From NCBI GenBank assembly GCA_026122225.1, contig JANEZZ010000400.1, positions 806,001-870,000 on the forward strand: a stretch of DNA of 64,000 nucleotides, written 5' to 3'. Both the position numbers and the translations under genes were made by a program. The first letter of the stretch is position 1; the number at the start of each line of letters is the position of its first letter. Shown here in pieces: positions 11,437 to 23,552 of the stretch. This DNA comes from Heloderma charlesbogerti (Eukaryota > Chordata > Lepidosauria > Squamata > Helodermatidae). The notes under the pieces were generated by a model, which saw only the letters and a program-made list of their open reading frames with translations, was not told the DNA's origin and made no database searches.

Positions 11437-11929
11437 AGCCGCTTTGTTAGTTAGTTCGTTTATTTACGGGAAGGAATATAATTCAAACGTGGGTAAGGAA
11501 TGGCTATGAAATGATCAAGTGACGGCCCAAGAAGATCCAAAACAGCGGATGACCCGATAACTGGGCAAGGGACGCAACCTGCGCCCTCCCCGCCAGTGAT
11601 GCTGCTCGCCTGTCTTGGTCGGAGCTGAAGAAACTGCTTCAGTGTGAGTTGGGAGCGAGAGAATGGGCGCGGGGGGGGGGGGGCAGTAGACATCCGGGTG
11701 ATCCGTGTGTCCGCCGCGGGAGCAGAGAGTTGAGAACCGAAGTGTGACCAACGAGTGACCCTTTCACTTTGTGTTTGTGTCCTCCTCCTCAGACGGTCTG
11801 GTCTGTCCCCGCCTGTGTTATGTCTCGCTTTTCCCCCTTTGCTTTCCCTTAATATGCCTCTCTGGGGGGCTTCAGCGTTATTATTTCTTGCTATTTTTCA
11901 GAATGTGGCTTCTGTGTTTAAAGAAGTGA

Positions 11930-12620
11930 CAAGACACCGTTTATTCTACACACACACACACACACACACCCGTCGTTGGTTCTAATCGGGTTTTTTTATG
12001 ATTATTATTTATAGGACGAGCACTGAAACAAATCACATCGAACGTTTCGAAAGCGATCAAACTTTGATAAAAATCCACCGCCCACACCAAATCGATTGGT
12101 GAATATTTGTTAGGAATCCATTCCCAGAGAAATAAATAAGGAAGGGCAAAGTGTATTACATGCAAAAAGGTGAAACGCCGTGGCGTTTTTCTTCATTGAT
12201 TAATGACCTCTAAAATAAAACAAGCGGGAAGAGGAGCCAGGATCGATAAATTAACTACCTCAAATCCATCATTTTTTTCCCTGGGAATATTACATAGATC
12301 TCCCCTCTCCCCCATCCCTTTACCCCCATTCTTTCTCCTTGAGAAAGCAGGAGGAAACACACACGCTGGGCGAAGCGAAAACCCTAAAGAATATATTGAA
12401 TCGGGGAGACCCTATCTGATTTCGTTTGACACACAATTAAAAAAGTTTCCTTTCATATCAATTAATTCTCCCGATCTGAGGGGGAAGACAAATGGTCGGG
12501 TGCCTCTGACAGGAGACCGATAAAGGCTTCGGCAGCTTCCTTTCTTGCCCTGGGCGCCTCTTCATCCCACTTTTAAGGTCAGGAGAGCGGAGTTAATAAT
12601 TCATTAATAGAGACATTTAT
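11930..12620. promoter_or_regulatory. Candidate conserved regulatory block upstream of PRDM6
   Basis: Apart from a short CA run, this stretch is repeat free and mixes retained CpGs with many AT-rich transcription-factor-like words: TTGATTAATGACC (12195-12210), ATAAATTAACTACC, TCAATTAATTCTCC, and TTAATAATTCATTAATAG near 12592-12609. This combination is typical of developmental enhancers, but the claim is inference; no alignment was possible. Confidence 0.35.
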
Positions 12621-13830
12621 TCTGAAGCGATTCATGCCCCACTCCCTGCACACCCAAGCGGAGCGGGGCTGAGATTTAGTTTTCTGCCAAAGGGGGGGGG
12701 GTGCGGGGGGGGGAAGGCGTGGGATGGAGGGGTAGAGAAAGTGTTTCAGAAGCGAATAACTGTTCTTGTATTCTCAGTGCCTGGTGTTAAAAAGAAAAGC
12801 AAACGCGTTCGGAAAGACGAGGCTTCCAAACTGAGAGCGCGTTCGCTTCCTTCCTTCCTTCCTTCGCAGGGCTCCACAGCCCTGATTAAGAACGGGCGTT
12901 CATTCTCCGCGTCCGCCTGGCTCCCCAACCTGCCCTGTCTCTGGCGCATCTCTGTGATTCATTCAGTCGCGGCCATCGGACCAGCCTGGGTGGGGGGTGG
13001 GGAGGGGGAATCGTCCGATGTGTCCACTGGGAGTTCAGCTGGCATGGTAGAGCCAGACCCAGAAAGTCACGCCCTGGCATAAGATGGCTGGCAACGATGG
13101 GCCACCGTTGGTTTTGAAAAATATTGTAAGAGAAAGAGGCTAGAGAGGCGAGGGACTAAAAAGAGGTGTGTGGGTGTGTGGGGGGATAACAGAATGTAAA
13201 GAAAGAAGAGTTGTGAAGAAGGGGGAAATGCTTCAGTCTCTCACCATTGTCACCACTGTGCTCACAAGCTGAACGTGCCCAATATCTTGTACATGACCAT
13301 GAAGGCATGAGAACCGTGTCCTCCTTTCTATGCTACTTTTACTTTTCTTAAGGAGAAAGATAGACTGGAAATGAGGAAAAATATTAATAATTGTGACATA
13401 CATTGGGGTTCTCTACAAGGCCCTGCCCCCTAGAAGTTACTGGGTAAGACACTCAGCTGGTCCACTGAGTCCAGACTGTTCATAATATCTCCAAATGAAT
13501 CTGTTTGACTCTCCTCTTTTTAATACTTGGCAGTGAGTTTCAAAGCCAGCTGATGGAGGGAGATACGCCAAAATCTGCCCAGACCAGACCAGAGGTAGTT
13601 AAAACATGAAACATATATTTATTTATGAAACTTAACAACATCCATAACAATCAGTCATCTGATGATGATGATACAAATAATGTTTTTAATAACCTAACCT
13701 AACATTGCTGATCTCACTAACTCCTCTCCCTATCCGCTACCCAACCAAAAAATGTTCGGCTCCCATTTCTCACTCAAGAACTCCCTCTGTCTTCTAACCA
13801 ACCAACCAACCATCTCTAATGCTATTCACT

Positions 13831-14163
13831 GGGCCAGTTCACATGATTGACAGCCCACCATGGCTTATTTAAGCCATGGTGGGCTGCGGTGCATGCTGGT
13901 GCAGGTGTACGGCCATTTTGAATATTCAAACTTGTTGTGTTGTCCGAACCCAAGCAGCAGGGATTGTGTGAGGGTTAAACAACCCTCACATAACCCATGG
14001 ACTGTTCTAGGGTGATGCAAGGGTTGTTTGACCCTCACACAACTCCTGCTGTCCAGGTTCAGATGACATGACAACCTCAGCTTGAGTATTCAAAAACCAT
14101 CCAGCACTCACCACAGCTCACTGTGGCTTAAACAGTGGGTAGTGGTGATTGTATGAACTGGGT
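13831..14163. mobile_element. Palindromic MITE with GGCCAGTTCA ends
   Basis: Left end GGGCCAGTTCACATGATTG and right end ATTGTATGAACTGGGTC are inverted copies. Inside, GAGGGTTAAACAACCCTCA and GGGTTGTTTGACCCTCAC form further inverted pairs. A shorter relative with the same ends is at 60332-60538. Confidence 0.7.
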
Positions 14164-15732
14164 CTCTAGAATCTAAATAGATTCTGGAGTGGTGAACAAT
14201 AAAAGATAAAAATAATAAAACCTCATATTGAAACATATACAGAATAAAACAACATATGAAAAGTTTTAAAAAACAGAACACCAATAAAAAGGAGTATTCA
14301 AGCAGGTGAGCCTCCACTTGCAGTCTGAGGAAGAACAGTCCATGTACAGGTTTATCAGCACATATGCTGTTTGTAAGAACGAGGCCCCAGTAGTTTAGCA
14401 TGGAAAACATTTGCATTGTTTTGTAGGAGTAACTCTCTCCATTTCCTTAGCCTGTATAGGAGGGAAGGGACAACCCAAGTTCTCATACATAAGCACCAGT
14501 TATGGTGTTGTGCATGTTCTCAACAAAAATTCATTACTCCTTAAACTATAGTTTTTTTTAAAAGGCTTTAAATGGGTTTACAAAGTGAGGACTCTAAAAT
14601 TTTGCAAAAGATGGCAAGATGTCTTGTGCAACTTCTATGTGAAGAGCACCTGTCCACTTGGTACCAGTATGAATCTGTCAACTGACTCCACAAAGGCCTC
14701 CAAACAGATGCCAGACAAGTAATGACTTTCTGCCACTATTGACCTAATACGGATGTGATCCCGTGACCTTAGAGGTGAAAGGTCATGTATCTTATTACCA
14801 ATTCCCTTGGCCACCCCCTGATCAGATTCAAATATTGGCGCCTGTCATTGCAATAAAATAATATGACTCATGGATCCCAACAAGAAAAAATAGCTACTGT
14901 AAAGCTAAGTGATGAAAGCAATTCATTTACAGTAAATGTTAAGCTATCTAATCTCCCAATAGTTGTATCAGTGCTCATACCAGGATGTTTGAGGTAGTGG
15001 AGGTTGTTTAAGGTGACACGCTCCATAAAGAAAAAAAACACCCTCTATCCAATGAGTTGATGGCAATTAGAATGATTTCAGATCTGAAGCACTGACTTTC
15101 AAAATTTCAGCTTATCTTTATCTAGTTAGTCCTTTCTTCAAAACAATATTTAAAAGAAGATACATGGTTATAAACAGGAATGCAATTAAACCTATCTCTG
15201 AGAGTGACAGAAAAGCTTAAGGTGCTGTGCAAATCAAATGTAAGTTTAATTTTGTATTTGTTGGTAAAGCATTCTGTTCTATCAGTTATGTCATAACAAA
15301 CACATTCAAGACTGTGGCTGTCATTCACCTGTGAGTGGCTATGTCCTGTGTATTACACAGTATGCCCTGTGAAGGCAGAGATGGAATGGCTCCTCTGACT
15401 GCCATTGGATTAGCTGCTATGATGTCATAGCAAGGCATGGGCAGTCTGGGTTCAGGAAGCTGAACACTGATGGGACCTTAGAATTAAAATTCTGAGGCCT
15501 AGATGACACAGGCTTCCAAATTACACCTTGGTGATGCAGACTGGGTGAGCAGTTCTGAATCTTTTGGTGGGAACAGACAGGTGACGCTTGCTACTTATGG
15601 CATGTGATGCACAACAAAGTAGAAGTGGTGAGTGCTTCTGGTCATAAACCACATGTTTTGACCATATCTATAACAGAAATGTTGGTTGTTGAAAGTTGTG
15701 CAAAAACGTATGCTTTTCAAAGTTTTGAAAAA
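14164..15732. other. Intergenic, old repeat debris
   Basis: From 14166 to about 14330 the A-rich stretch ending in CAGGTGAGCC resembles the degraded minus-strand LINE tails seen elsewhere in the window. The remaining bases carry no recognised gene, RNA or mobile element. Confidence 0.4.
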
Positions 15733-15971
15733 CCATCCAGTGTGGTACAGTAGTTAGAATGTTGGACTGGGTCTTGGGAGATCCAGGTTCTAGTCCCCAC
15801 TTGGCCATGAAACTCACTGGGTGACTTTTGGCCTGAAACTGACTTTCAGCCTAACCTACCTCCCAGGTTGTTGTTGTGAGGATAATAGGGAGAGGAGGAG
15901 GATCATGCGAGCCACCTTGTGTTCTTTGGAAGAGGAAAAAAAGTGGAATACAAATGAATGAATGAATGAAT
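15733..15971 (+). mobile_element. tRNA-derived SINE (squamate type), copy 1
   Basis: The head GTGTGGTACAGTAGTTAGAA and GGTTCTAGTCCCC correspond to the A and B boxes of a tRNA-derived RNA polymerase III promoter. The body contains TGAAACTCACTGGGTGAC and GTTGTTGTGAGGATAA and ends in an AATG repeat. It is a diverged full-length copy; a better one is at 36319. Confidence 0.85.
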
Positions 15972-17760
15972 CCATGATATGTGGGGAGGATGTGCTCAGA
16001 TATTGAAGATCAAGAGGGGAAAAAAATGAACACTTTGGATATGATGGATGCTCTGGATGGCGTTCATATCCAGGTCTATATGAGAACCTATTTAAGGCGT
16101 TAAGAAATTTCACAATGTTCCTGTTATTTTCATTGCATCTATAGATAAAAGGGAAAGGTGCCCACAAACTGCACACACAAGCACACTACAGGGGAGACCT
16201 GACCTACTCCTTCCTGAATGTTCAGCTTTCATTAAAAGAGGAAGGGAGGGAGAGAGAATAATAGCATAATAGGCTACAGTAGAAAGTAGGTGAACTTTAG
16301 AAAACAAAATAGGCTGTTGGGTGGGTACAAACAGATTTGTTGGAAAAACAATTATTGAGGGGAAAAAGAGGATTCTATCTCTACAATAATAGAGCACATA
16401 GAAGAGTCAGATAATAAGGCTAAGAAGAACAATTTGACACCACACAGTGTTCCTGAAGAAATAAATTAATTGCAATTATTGAAGCCGTGATTGGGACAAT
16501 ATTAGATCTGTTGGATGAACAAACTAGAATAGAAAATACTATTTGTCTTGAAGCTCTGACCCTGAAAAAGGCCATGTGGTATTCCAATCAATGGTTGCTA
16601 TAACTGACATAGGGTGTAATCCTATGCATCTTCAGGCCTACAGAAGTCCTACAGTTCCACCATACCCAAGCCAGCTGTGTGTGAAAATACTGCTGTATCT
16701 TAATTATGATTATTTTTTGGCATACCTGGCTTTTGCTTAATTGCTTAATAACAGTGTCTGGTTGTGATTCTGTTACCATCTTTATTGGAAATGTGCATTT
16801 TAAAAATATTATTTTCATTGAGTTTTCAATTACATGTTTACAATATTATCTATCAGTATATAGAAAATATTAAAGTGTTTTCAACTAGCAAAACACAGAG
16901 ATTACATAAGGAATTGAATTATGTGATATTTAATCATATAAGCATTATAAATGCTTATGTACCCACACTTTCCCTCCCATCAATCATGGGGCAAAGCGTG
17001 TGTGTATGCCCCCCCCCTACACACACAAATTGTAGCAAGATAAATAAGGGTGGTGATATTACCAGCTCCCACCACCAAATAGTGTATGGTGCTCCCAGCC
17101 CACCAGCTCCCATGTTTCTTGAAAAGGACAGCTAGGATTTATTTAACATGGAGTGGGAAAAGAAGGAAGACTCAAGAGGAGCAAATCAGATAAATACCAT
17201 TTAATCAAAGTCTCTAAATGGAACAAAAATTAGAAGAGGATGGAATCCAAGAGTTATCCACAGGTGAGCAATTAGAGTCCTTCAGAGAATGCAATCTTCA
17301 TTTGGAATGCAGCTATAGGCCTCAGTCTCTGTTACTCCATGCCTGTGGAGCTGCTGCTGGATGAAGGCTGTGTGGGGGCAGAGGACTTCTCTCCTCTTTT
17401 CCATGGTCTTCTCTAGAAGGTTCTTCTTATTCACTCTCTCTGTTTTCTTCTCAGTCTCTCCAATCTTCAGTTCTCCCTCTCTGAATGTCCTCACCGACTC
17501 TTTCTCCCCAGCTCTTCTCACAAACTCTCTCCAGGAATCTCCTGAGAAGAATCCTAACAGTAGCTACTTCAGCTGAAAAGGAGTTGCATTCTAAGCATCC
17601 TTCAGATGGCTACATTTCACAGGTTTACACTTAAAATTGAATACCCTGGGCAGTGTGTATATGTGCCGATTCCTTGTTTAGGTTGCCAAATATCCAGGCA
17701 CTCCCAAACTGTGAACTTCTTCAGGGGAAATACTGCCCCATCCAAAACAGGATGAATTCC
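15972..17760. other. Intergenic, no gene recognised
   Basis: AT-rich sequence. One half of a TCCTATGCAT-type hairpin repeat is at about 16609-16640. A C run and CA stretch occur at 17010-17030. Open frames in both strands are short and without domains. Confidence 0.4.
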
Positions 17761-17769
17761 TAATCCAGA

Positions 17770-18115
17770 GTCTGTCCATATCCTGACCCTATCTTATCTA
17801 GATTATGTCTCAATTTATTAGTCCTCATCTAGCCTGTTATTACTTCTGGACACCAATTCAGAACATCAACACCTTCCTTGACAGTAGATGAAAAGGAGAA
17901 ATTGAGCTGTGTGTTACCCGCATATTGGTGGCAATGCATCACAAATCCCTGGATGATCTCTCCCAGTGGTTCCATGTAGATATTAAAAAGCATTCAAGAC
18001 AAGATTGAGCCCTGAGGAGCACCACACCAAGAGGTCAAGCAAGGGTCCCCCAAAATTACCTTCTGAAACCTGTATCACCTTCGGAAACTTGTGATGCTTC
18101 ATCTGGAAAAAAAGG
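17770..18115 (-). mobile_element. LINE fragment (L2/CR1 group), minus strand
   Basis: Contains word strings typical of reptile LINE copies, such as TTGAGCTGTGTGTTACCCGC, CTCTCCCAGTGGTTCCATG and GAGCCCTGAGGAGCACCAC, followed 700 bases later by a LINE 3' tail in the same orientation. It is eroded and non-coding. Assignment to the L2/CR1 group is from memory of these repeats. Confidence 0.5.
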
Positions 18116-18421
18116 CTGTCTAGGAATTACAGACTTCATTGTTTTGACATCAGCAGCCAACTATTCATCCCCTCTTTCCAGACCTATTTGGATTTCTAAA
18201 AACCCTAGCTTTAACTGACCAGTGGGTGCTGCTCATTCAAAAGTTTGCCCAGGCCTAGCAATCGTCTGGCTCACATCTGCAGTCTAAGATCCAAAGCACG
18301 TATTACTTTAAGACACAGCTAGCAGCCACATCTTTTTTCTTTCTTCACTCTAGAGTAAGCGCCTAGGGGACCCTGCGCTTACCCTAAAATAAAGCTACAT
18401 CTTTAAAGTAATGTGTGCTTT

Positions 18422-18503
18422 GGCCCTAATACTCACACCTGCCTACAAAACTCACAATGGACGGCCCTAATACTCACGCCTGCCTACAAAACTCACAATG
18501 GAC
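18422..18503. repeat. 41-base tandem duplication
   Basis: Two adjacent 41-base units beginning GGCCCTAATACTCAC differ at a single position (A against G in the sixteenth base). The near identity marks a recent event in otherwise old sequence. Confidence 0.9.
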
Positions 18504-18796
18504 GGTGAAATATACTCAAAATGTGTATAGGATTTTATTAAGAAAGCTCATTGAAATCAACTGGACATTTCTTAGTAGACTTGGTTAGGACTGGCTTATT
18601 TAACAGTTTTTTTAATGAGAAAAAATAATCAACTTCTGTTCAGTTAGCATCAATGCCACCATTATCACACACAGAGGCTACTGCTATTTAATTGTGAGAG
18701 AATCTACACTGGAGCCTGTGTCATTTGTGAGGCATCAATGCACTGGAATTTTTTTCTAATGCAATTGCTGCTCTGTGGGCACATGTTAATGAATAC

Positions 18797-19231
18797 TATT
18801 TATTTATTTAAAACATTTGTATCCCGCCCTATATCATTAAAATCTCAGGGTGTTGTACAGATGAAACCAATTTAAACAGTATAAACCAATAAATAATTTA
18901 AACAGCTAAAAGCATATTAAAACATTAAACAAGCTAATACCAATTCTAAAAAATCTAAAACAATTAAAACAGTGCAACTGTAGAAATTCAATGAGCCTGC
19001 AAAAGCTTTGGTGAAAAGCCATGTTTTAACTTGGTGCCGAAACGAAACCAACATCTGCGCCAGTCGGGCCTCCAAGGGGAGGGCATTTCACGACTGGGGT
19101 GCCACAGCCGAGAAGGCCCTCTCCTACATCCTGCCATAGTGTATGTCTCGTATTGGTGGGACACAGAGGAGGGCCCCTACAACAGATCTCAATCCTCAAG
19201 CAGACATATATAGGGAGAGGCGCTCCCTCAG
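18797..19231 (-). mobile_element. LINE 3' end (L2/CR1 group), minus strand
   Basis: On the minus strand the element ends in GGGCGGGATACAAATG and a run of AAATA units at 18797-18812, the usual LINE microsatellite tail. Upstream is the GCCTCCAAGGGGAGGGCATTT and GTGCCACAGCCGAGAAGG region that recurs in reptile LINE untranslated parts. No intact coding region remains. Confidence 0.6.
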
Positions 19232-19825
19232 TATCCATTGTATTTATAATGTGAACAAGTGCCCCACAGCAAAGCATGATGTTGTAATTGTAGGAGGAGT
19301 ATGAAAGGTCACATGCGTATTATCATTTGTGTTTTTTGCCTGAGCGCATGCCACAAGCCACAGTGTAGTGCTGCAATTGTGGAACAAGTAGGAAGTCATG
19401 CTGCCATTTCAGGTTGCTTAAAAAAAACAAAATTCCAGTAACTGCATATACACTTTCACAGTGTGCAGGAATGCAGGTTTGAAAATAACTTTTGTGGTTA
19501 TTCACAGCTGCACAGCTGTGTAGGTATACAGTGAAAAATAGTCTTAAAAAAACACAGCTTTCCCAAAGAGCAGAAACATGTGTGTAGGGGAAAATGTTGC
19601 AAAAGAGGTTCTACAGCTTCAAAACCACTCTCACTGGTAAGGGTGATAAATACTGCTAGATGGGAACATGCAAGCCTTGGTAGCACATGGAAACTGTAGA
19701 TGCTGAAAAGAAGTCATGAAAGTAGTTTGGGGAAAAAGAGAATATTGAGGGAGAGATAGTGTCAAGAAAATGGGTTGCAGAGTGCATTGTGTTCTACGCA
19801 TGTGAGCAGACATTACAGTATCAGG

Positions 19826-20125
19826 CAGTGGACGCTGGTGGCTTCACGTTTGGTGGGGCTGTGAGAGAGAGAGGGCCAATCTACATTACAGTTTGATCTT
19901 GATACGAGTGGAGGCTGATGGGTTCAATTTCAGTGGGGCTGTGAATCCATTCTGGGTTTTAGTCAGCATCAGCCAAACCGCTAAAGGAGTTATCCAAGGT
20001 GCTGAACTCCACCCCCAAAATAGGTTCAGCACCTTGGATAGCTCATTTAGAGTTCTGGCTGGTTCTGACTAAAACCCAGAATGGATTCACAGCCCCACTG
20101 AAATCAAACCCATCAGTCTCCACTG
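19826..20125. mobile_element. hAT MITE copy A with inverted duplication
   Basis: Begins CAGTGGACGCTGGTGG and ends GTCTCCACTG, flanked on both sides by the 8-bp duplication GTATCAGG (19818-19825, 20126-20133). An 8-bp duplication and CAGTG ends are hallmarks of hAT elements. At 300 bp it is longer than its relatives because 19862-19905 is an inverted copy of the right flank (20126-20168), after which the left end starts again. The body, TGAATCCATTCTGGGTTTTA, returns inverted as TAAAACCCAGAATGGATTCA. Confidence 0.9.
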
Positions 20126-20192
20126 GTATCAGGATCAAACAGTAGCATAGATTGGACCTCTCTCTCTTTATGCCAGTATGATGATACACTGG

Positions 20193-20548
20193 CCTGGTTT
20201 GCACATAACAAGAAGCCACTGTGGGTGAATTTCACCCTGGGGTTTCTTGTCGTGGTGGGAGCTGCCATTTTGAAAATTCAGGCAGAGTGAGGGTGCGTTG
20301 TAGCTTCTCATTATGTGTGAACCCAGCGAGGGTGGGTTGTTGGGGTTGTTGACAAGTCACACGAAACCCTAAAACAACCCGTGGGTTGTCCAGCACCCTA
20401 ACAACCCACTCTTGCAGGTTCGCATGTAATGAGAAGCTATGGTGCATCCCTGCCACACCCTGAATGTTCAGAATGGTGGCTACCACCACAACAAGAAACC
20501 CCACAGGAAAATTCATCCACAGTGGCTTCTCATTATATGTGAACCAGG
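20193..20548. mobile_element. Palindromic MITE with CCTGGTTTGCACATAA ends
   Basis: The left end CCTGGTTTGCACATAACAAG with GAAGCCACTGTGG is matched inverted at the right by CCACAGTGGCTTC and TGTGAACCAGG. Interior words GGGTTGTTGGGG and AACAACCCGTGGGTTG make a second inverted pair. I cannot see a certain target duplication. A related element with the same left end lies at 46407. Confidence 0.7.
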
Positions 20549-22110
20549 ACACTTTCTTCTGGTTCTCTGTTGACTAAAGGCACCTTATTCCAGTCTAGTT
20601 TTGATTCCATCCCACTACTGTCTGAGTAGCATACTGCTGATCCAGCTAGAATTGAGGGATTTAAAAAAACCTGCCTTCTTAATAGGTTAATGAAGCATAT
20701 CCCTCTGCCGCCCTCTCTCTTTGTCATAACTGGGAATCACAGGAGAATTGCAGACTTGAAAAACACATATCAGACAGTTAAGCAGAAGCACTGTGAAATC
20801 ATTGTAATAGAATCTTAAGTCATGCCTTGAGACTAAAGTAATTCCCTAAAATAGCAATTTAATAGGGAGGAAATGGTTCCTCAGCTCAAACAAAATGGCC
20901 TAAAGAAATGACAGAATCATCATTACTTTTTTTTACAGCTTATCCCCATAGTATACTTGCCCACAAAAGAGGAATAACAACCACAGTCTGATAAGGCGTT
21001 TTGTTTTATTTTGAGTCACAGGAAAGAAAACAGTATTTTCCCATTCTATAGGTTTACTGGGCTGACGATGATATGGTGAATTTGGTGTGACTCCCAGTTT
21101 CTGCAGAAATCGCAAGAGACAGTGGTTGAATTTATAAATTGACGTGAGGCTGAATGTTCCTAAACAAATAGTTCAAGAGTATAGTAGAGAAGAGACTCTT
21201 CTAAGGGCTGATTCATACAATTCCTGTTCATCACTTGGTAGCTTACTACTCAGTGACTCATAGTTGAATGTGTGGATTGCTTTCATTGCAAAGCATTAGC
21301 ATGGTAAAGTGATATGAAAACTCTGTTTTTGCCTTTTTCATGCCAAATAAACTTTCTGTGATTTCTGCGATGGCTGCTTCACACATTTGCAATCACATTA
21401 AAATTAAAAACAAAACAAACAGCAACAGCAGACAGTCAGAAGCTCTGTCTTAGAAATGCCTGCTGGAATAGAAGTTTCTTAAGAGCCCATTTAAAAGAGA
21501 GAACCAGATGAACCTCTTTTGGAAGACTATTCCAGAGTGTAGGTGCCACAACTGAAAGGTCCTGTCTTTTGTTCCCACCAGTTGCATTTCTGGTGGTGAA
21601 AGGACAATGAGGAGAACCTCAGTAAATGAGCACAGATTTTAAACAGGTGCATTGCATGCTCTGGAGTTATTCCTCTAAAAAAAAGTGGACTTCACCAGAA
21701 CTAATTCCACTGGGAGCTGACAACTTGGGTATTTCATTCTCTACTTCGTATGTGTAACTGTGACAAAGCATCTGGTTTGCTTAGTTCAGCAACATCCTTT
21801 GTAAGGAAAGTAGGGCTGGAGGCAGATGATAGGTTTTCAGAGAACTGAAGAAAGTATGCAAGGTCAGCACAAGACATTGTACCACCTGAGGTGGGTGGAC
21901 AGACCCGCCTCCCCTTGCCTTCCGCCCCCCGCTTGTTTCTTTTGCTTCTGCGTTAATGGCAGAAGCACAGGCAATGTTAGGATTTGTGGAGCTAACTCAC
22001 CCCTCAATGCTGCCCTCTGAGGAAAGGGTTCTTCCTCAGAGTGATAGACTGTGGGTGAGGTGGCCCCAAGGAGTGCCTTTAGTGCTGCTGCTTTGCCACA
22101 GTGGCAGCAA
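20549..22110. other. Intergenic, LINE remnants
   Basis: About 21460-21640 resembles an old minus-strand LINE fragment (TTAAAAGAGAGAACCAGATG, TCCAGAGTGTAGGTGCCAC). The rest shows no gene, SINE or TIR element. Confidence 0.4.
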
Positions 22111-22123
22111 ATACTGTTTAAAG

Positions 22124-22325
22124 CAGTGGAGGCTGGTGGCTTCGATTTCTGTGGGGCTGCCAATCCAATCTGGGTTTCAGTCAGAACCAGCTAGAATGCT
22201 AAAAAAGCTATTCAAAGTGCTGAAACCTATCCCTCAAATGGCTCCTTTAGAGTTCTGGCTGGTTCTGACTGAAACTCAGAATGGATTCACAGCTCCATCA
22301 AAATCAGAGCCACCAGCCTCCACTA
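22124..22325. mobile_element. hAT MITE copy B
   Basis: Starts CAGTGGAGGCTGGTGGC and ends GCCACCAGCCTCCACTA, with a perfect 8-bp duplication GTTTAAAG (22116-22123, 22326-22333). At 202 bp nearly the whole element is an inverted repeat around a short centre. It has no coding capacity and must have been moved by a transposase supplied elsewhere. Confidence 0.93.
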
Positions 22326-22739
22326 GTTTAAAGAGACTCTAAATATTAAAGTTTAAAGTTTATTTAAACAGCAAAGCACACACTGTTTGGGGCCATATTG
22401 CTTACAATGCTCAGAGCGAGGCACAGGCTGGGATCTCAGCAGAGCCCTACAGGTTGTTTTTGTGCAGCAGCACTTAACAGTGGGTGGGCAGAAAGCAGTG
22501 GCTTGCCAACTCGATGCATTCACAGTGGAGGTAAAGGTGGATAGGGGGTGCATAATCTGTTGCCCCTCCCAACATGGCACCTGAGCAATGCCACCTGGTT
22601 CATGGAGGGCTGGCCCTAAAGGTTTGAGAGACAGAGCAATTGTTGCTTATTGAGGCATACACACTCATTTTTTCTTGCCCCCCTAATAATCTCTGATCAA
22701 ACCACATTTTCAGGACGTTATGGTGCTTAAGAAAGAGGC

Positions 22740-23148
22740 AAGATCTGTTTGACCAGAGATGATCATTTGCCCATCGGTGAGAGCAGTCAGGTGGTTGACC
22801 ACACATGAGAGGGCCTTCTCTGCAGTGGCCCCACACCTTTGGAACAAGCTGCCATTGGAGCTCCGCCATGCTCCGTCATTGCAGACTTTTAAGAAGGCTT
22901 TGAAAACATATTATTTTACCTTGTCCTTCTTTTGATATGACTGCTATTGTTGCTGTTGCTGCTGCTAACATCGCTGTTGCTGCTTTTAACATCGTTGTTG
23001 ATTTTATTGTTGGCTTTTATTTTTGTTTTTATTGTTTTTTGTTTTTTATCACTTGTTTTTATGTATTTTATTGTTGTAAGCTACCTTGGGAGGGCTTCTG
23101 CCCTGAAGGGTGGCTAAGAAATATTATAAATAAATAAATAAATAAATT
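22740..23148 (+). mobile_element. LINE 3' end with RT C-terminus, plus strand
   Basis: Translation across about 22805-22925 gives the typical end of a CR1/L2-group reverse transcriptase (RAFSAVAPHLWNKLPLEL and on), followed by TTG-rich sequence and an (AAAT)n tail at 23128-23148. It is a strongly 5'-truncated LINE insertion. Confidence 0.75.
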
Positions 23149-23385
23149 GATAGTGGGACAAAAGCAAATTGGTGTGTACACCACCAGCCATGTAGGCTCT
23201 GTGAGACTATCTTAATTCTCTGGAAAAAGGAGTGTCTCCAGTTTCAGACAAGCACATCTTGTTATGCAGCTCCCCAGCCGCAATCCATTTTTTTTAATGG
23301 TTGCTACAATATATCTGGTATGAAGTGTTGTCCTGACATAACTGACTTGCAGGGGAGGGGGAGGAAGCCAAAAGACCTGTGCAGA

Positions 23386-23552
23386 CCAATCCTATGCACA
23401 TTTGTTGGGAGTTACTTCAGTGGAGCTTTCTCCCATGATCAAGAGGGCTTGCTCCCAAATAAATGTATGTGTACTTACTGGGGAGAAGATCCCACTGAAT
23501 ATAGCCCCATATTACTTCTGAGTAAACATGCATAGGACTGCACTGGTAGTCT
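23386..23552. repeat. Expanded copy of the hairpin MITE
   Basis: Begins CCAATCCTATGCACATTTG and ends TTACTTCTGAGTAAACATGC with AGGACTGCA. It is nearly double length, with two CTTACT/GGGCTTGCTCCC centres, suggesting two copies fused or one inserted in another. Confidence 0.65.

Larger units (their letters stand above)
8771..13800. other. Upstream region of PRDM6, low repeat content
   Basis: Five kilobases beyond the PRDM6 CpG island with few interspersed repeats: hairpin MITE copies at 9256 and 10565, a hAT-like piece at 11343, and simple GA (9454-9477), G (11672-11683, 12692-12710) and CA (11950-11969) runs. No gene is evident; the 68-residue frame at 10807-11013 has no recognisable domain. 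Repeat scarcity next to a developmental regulator suggests constrained regulatory DNA. Confidence 0.45.
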
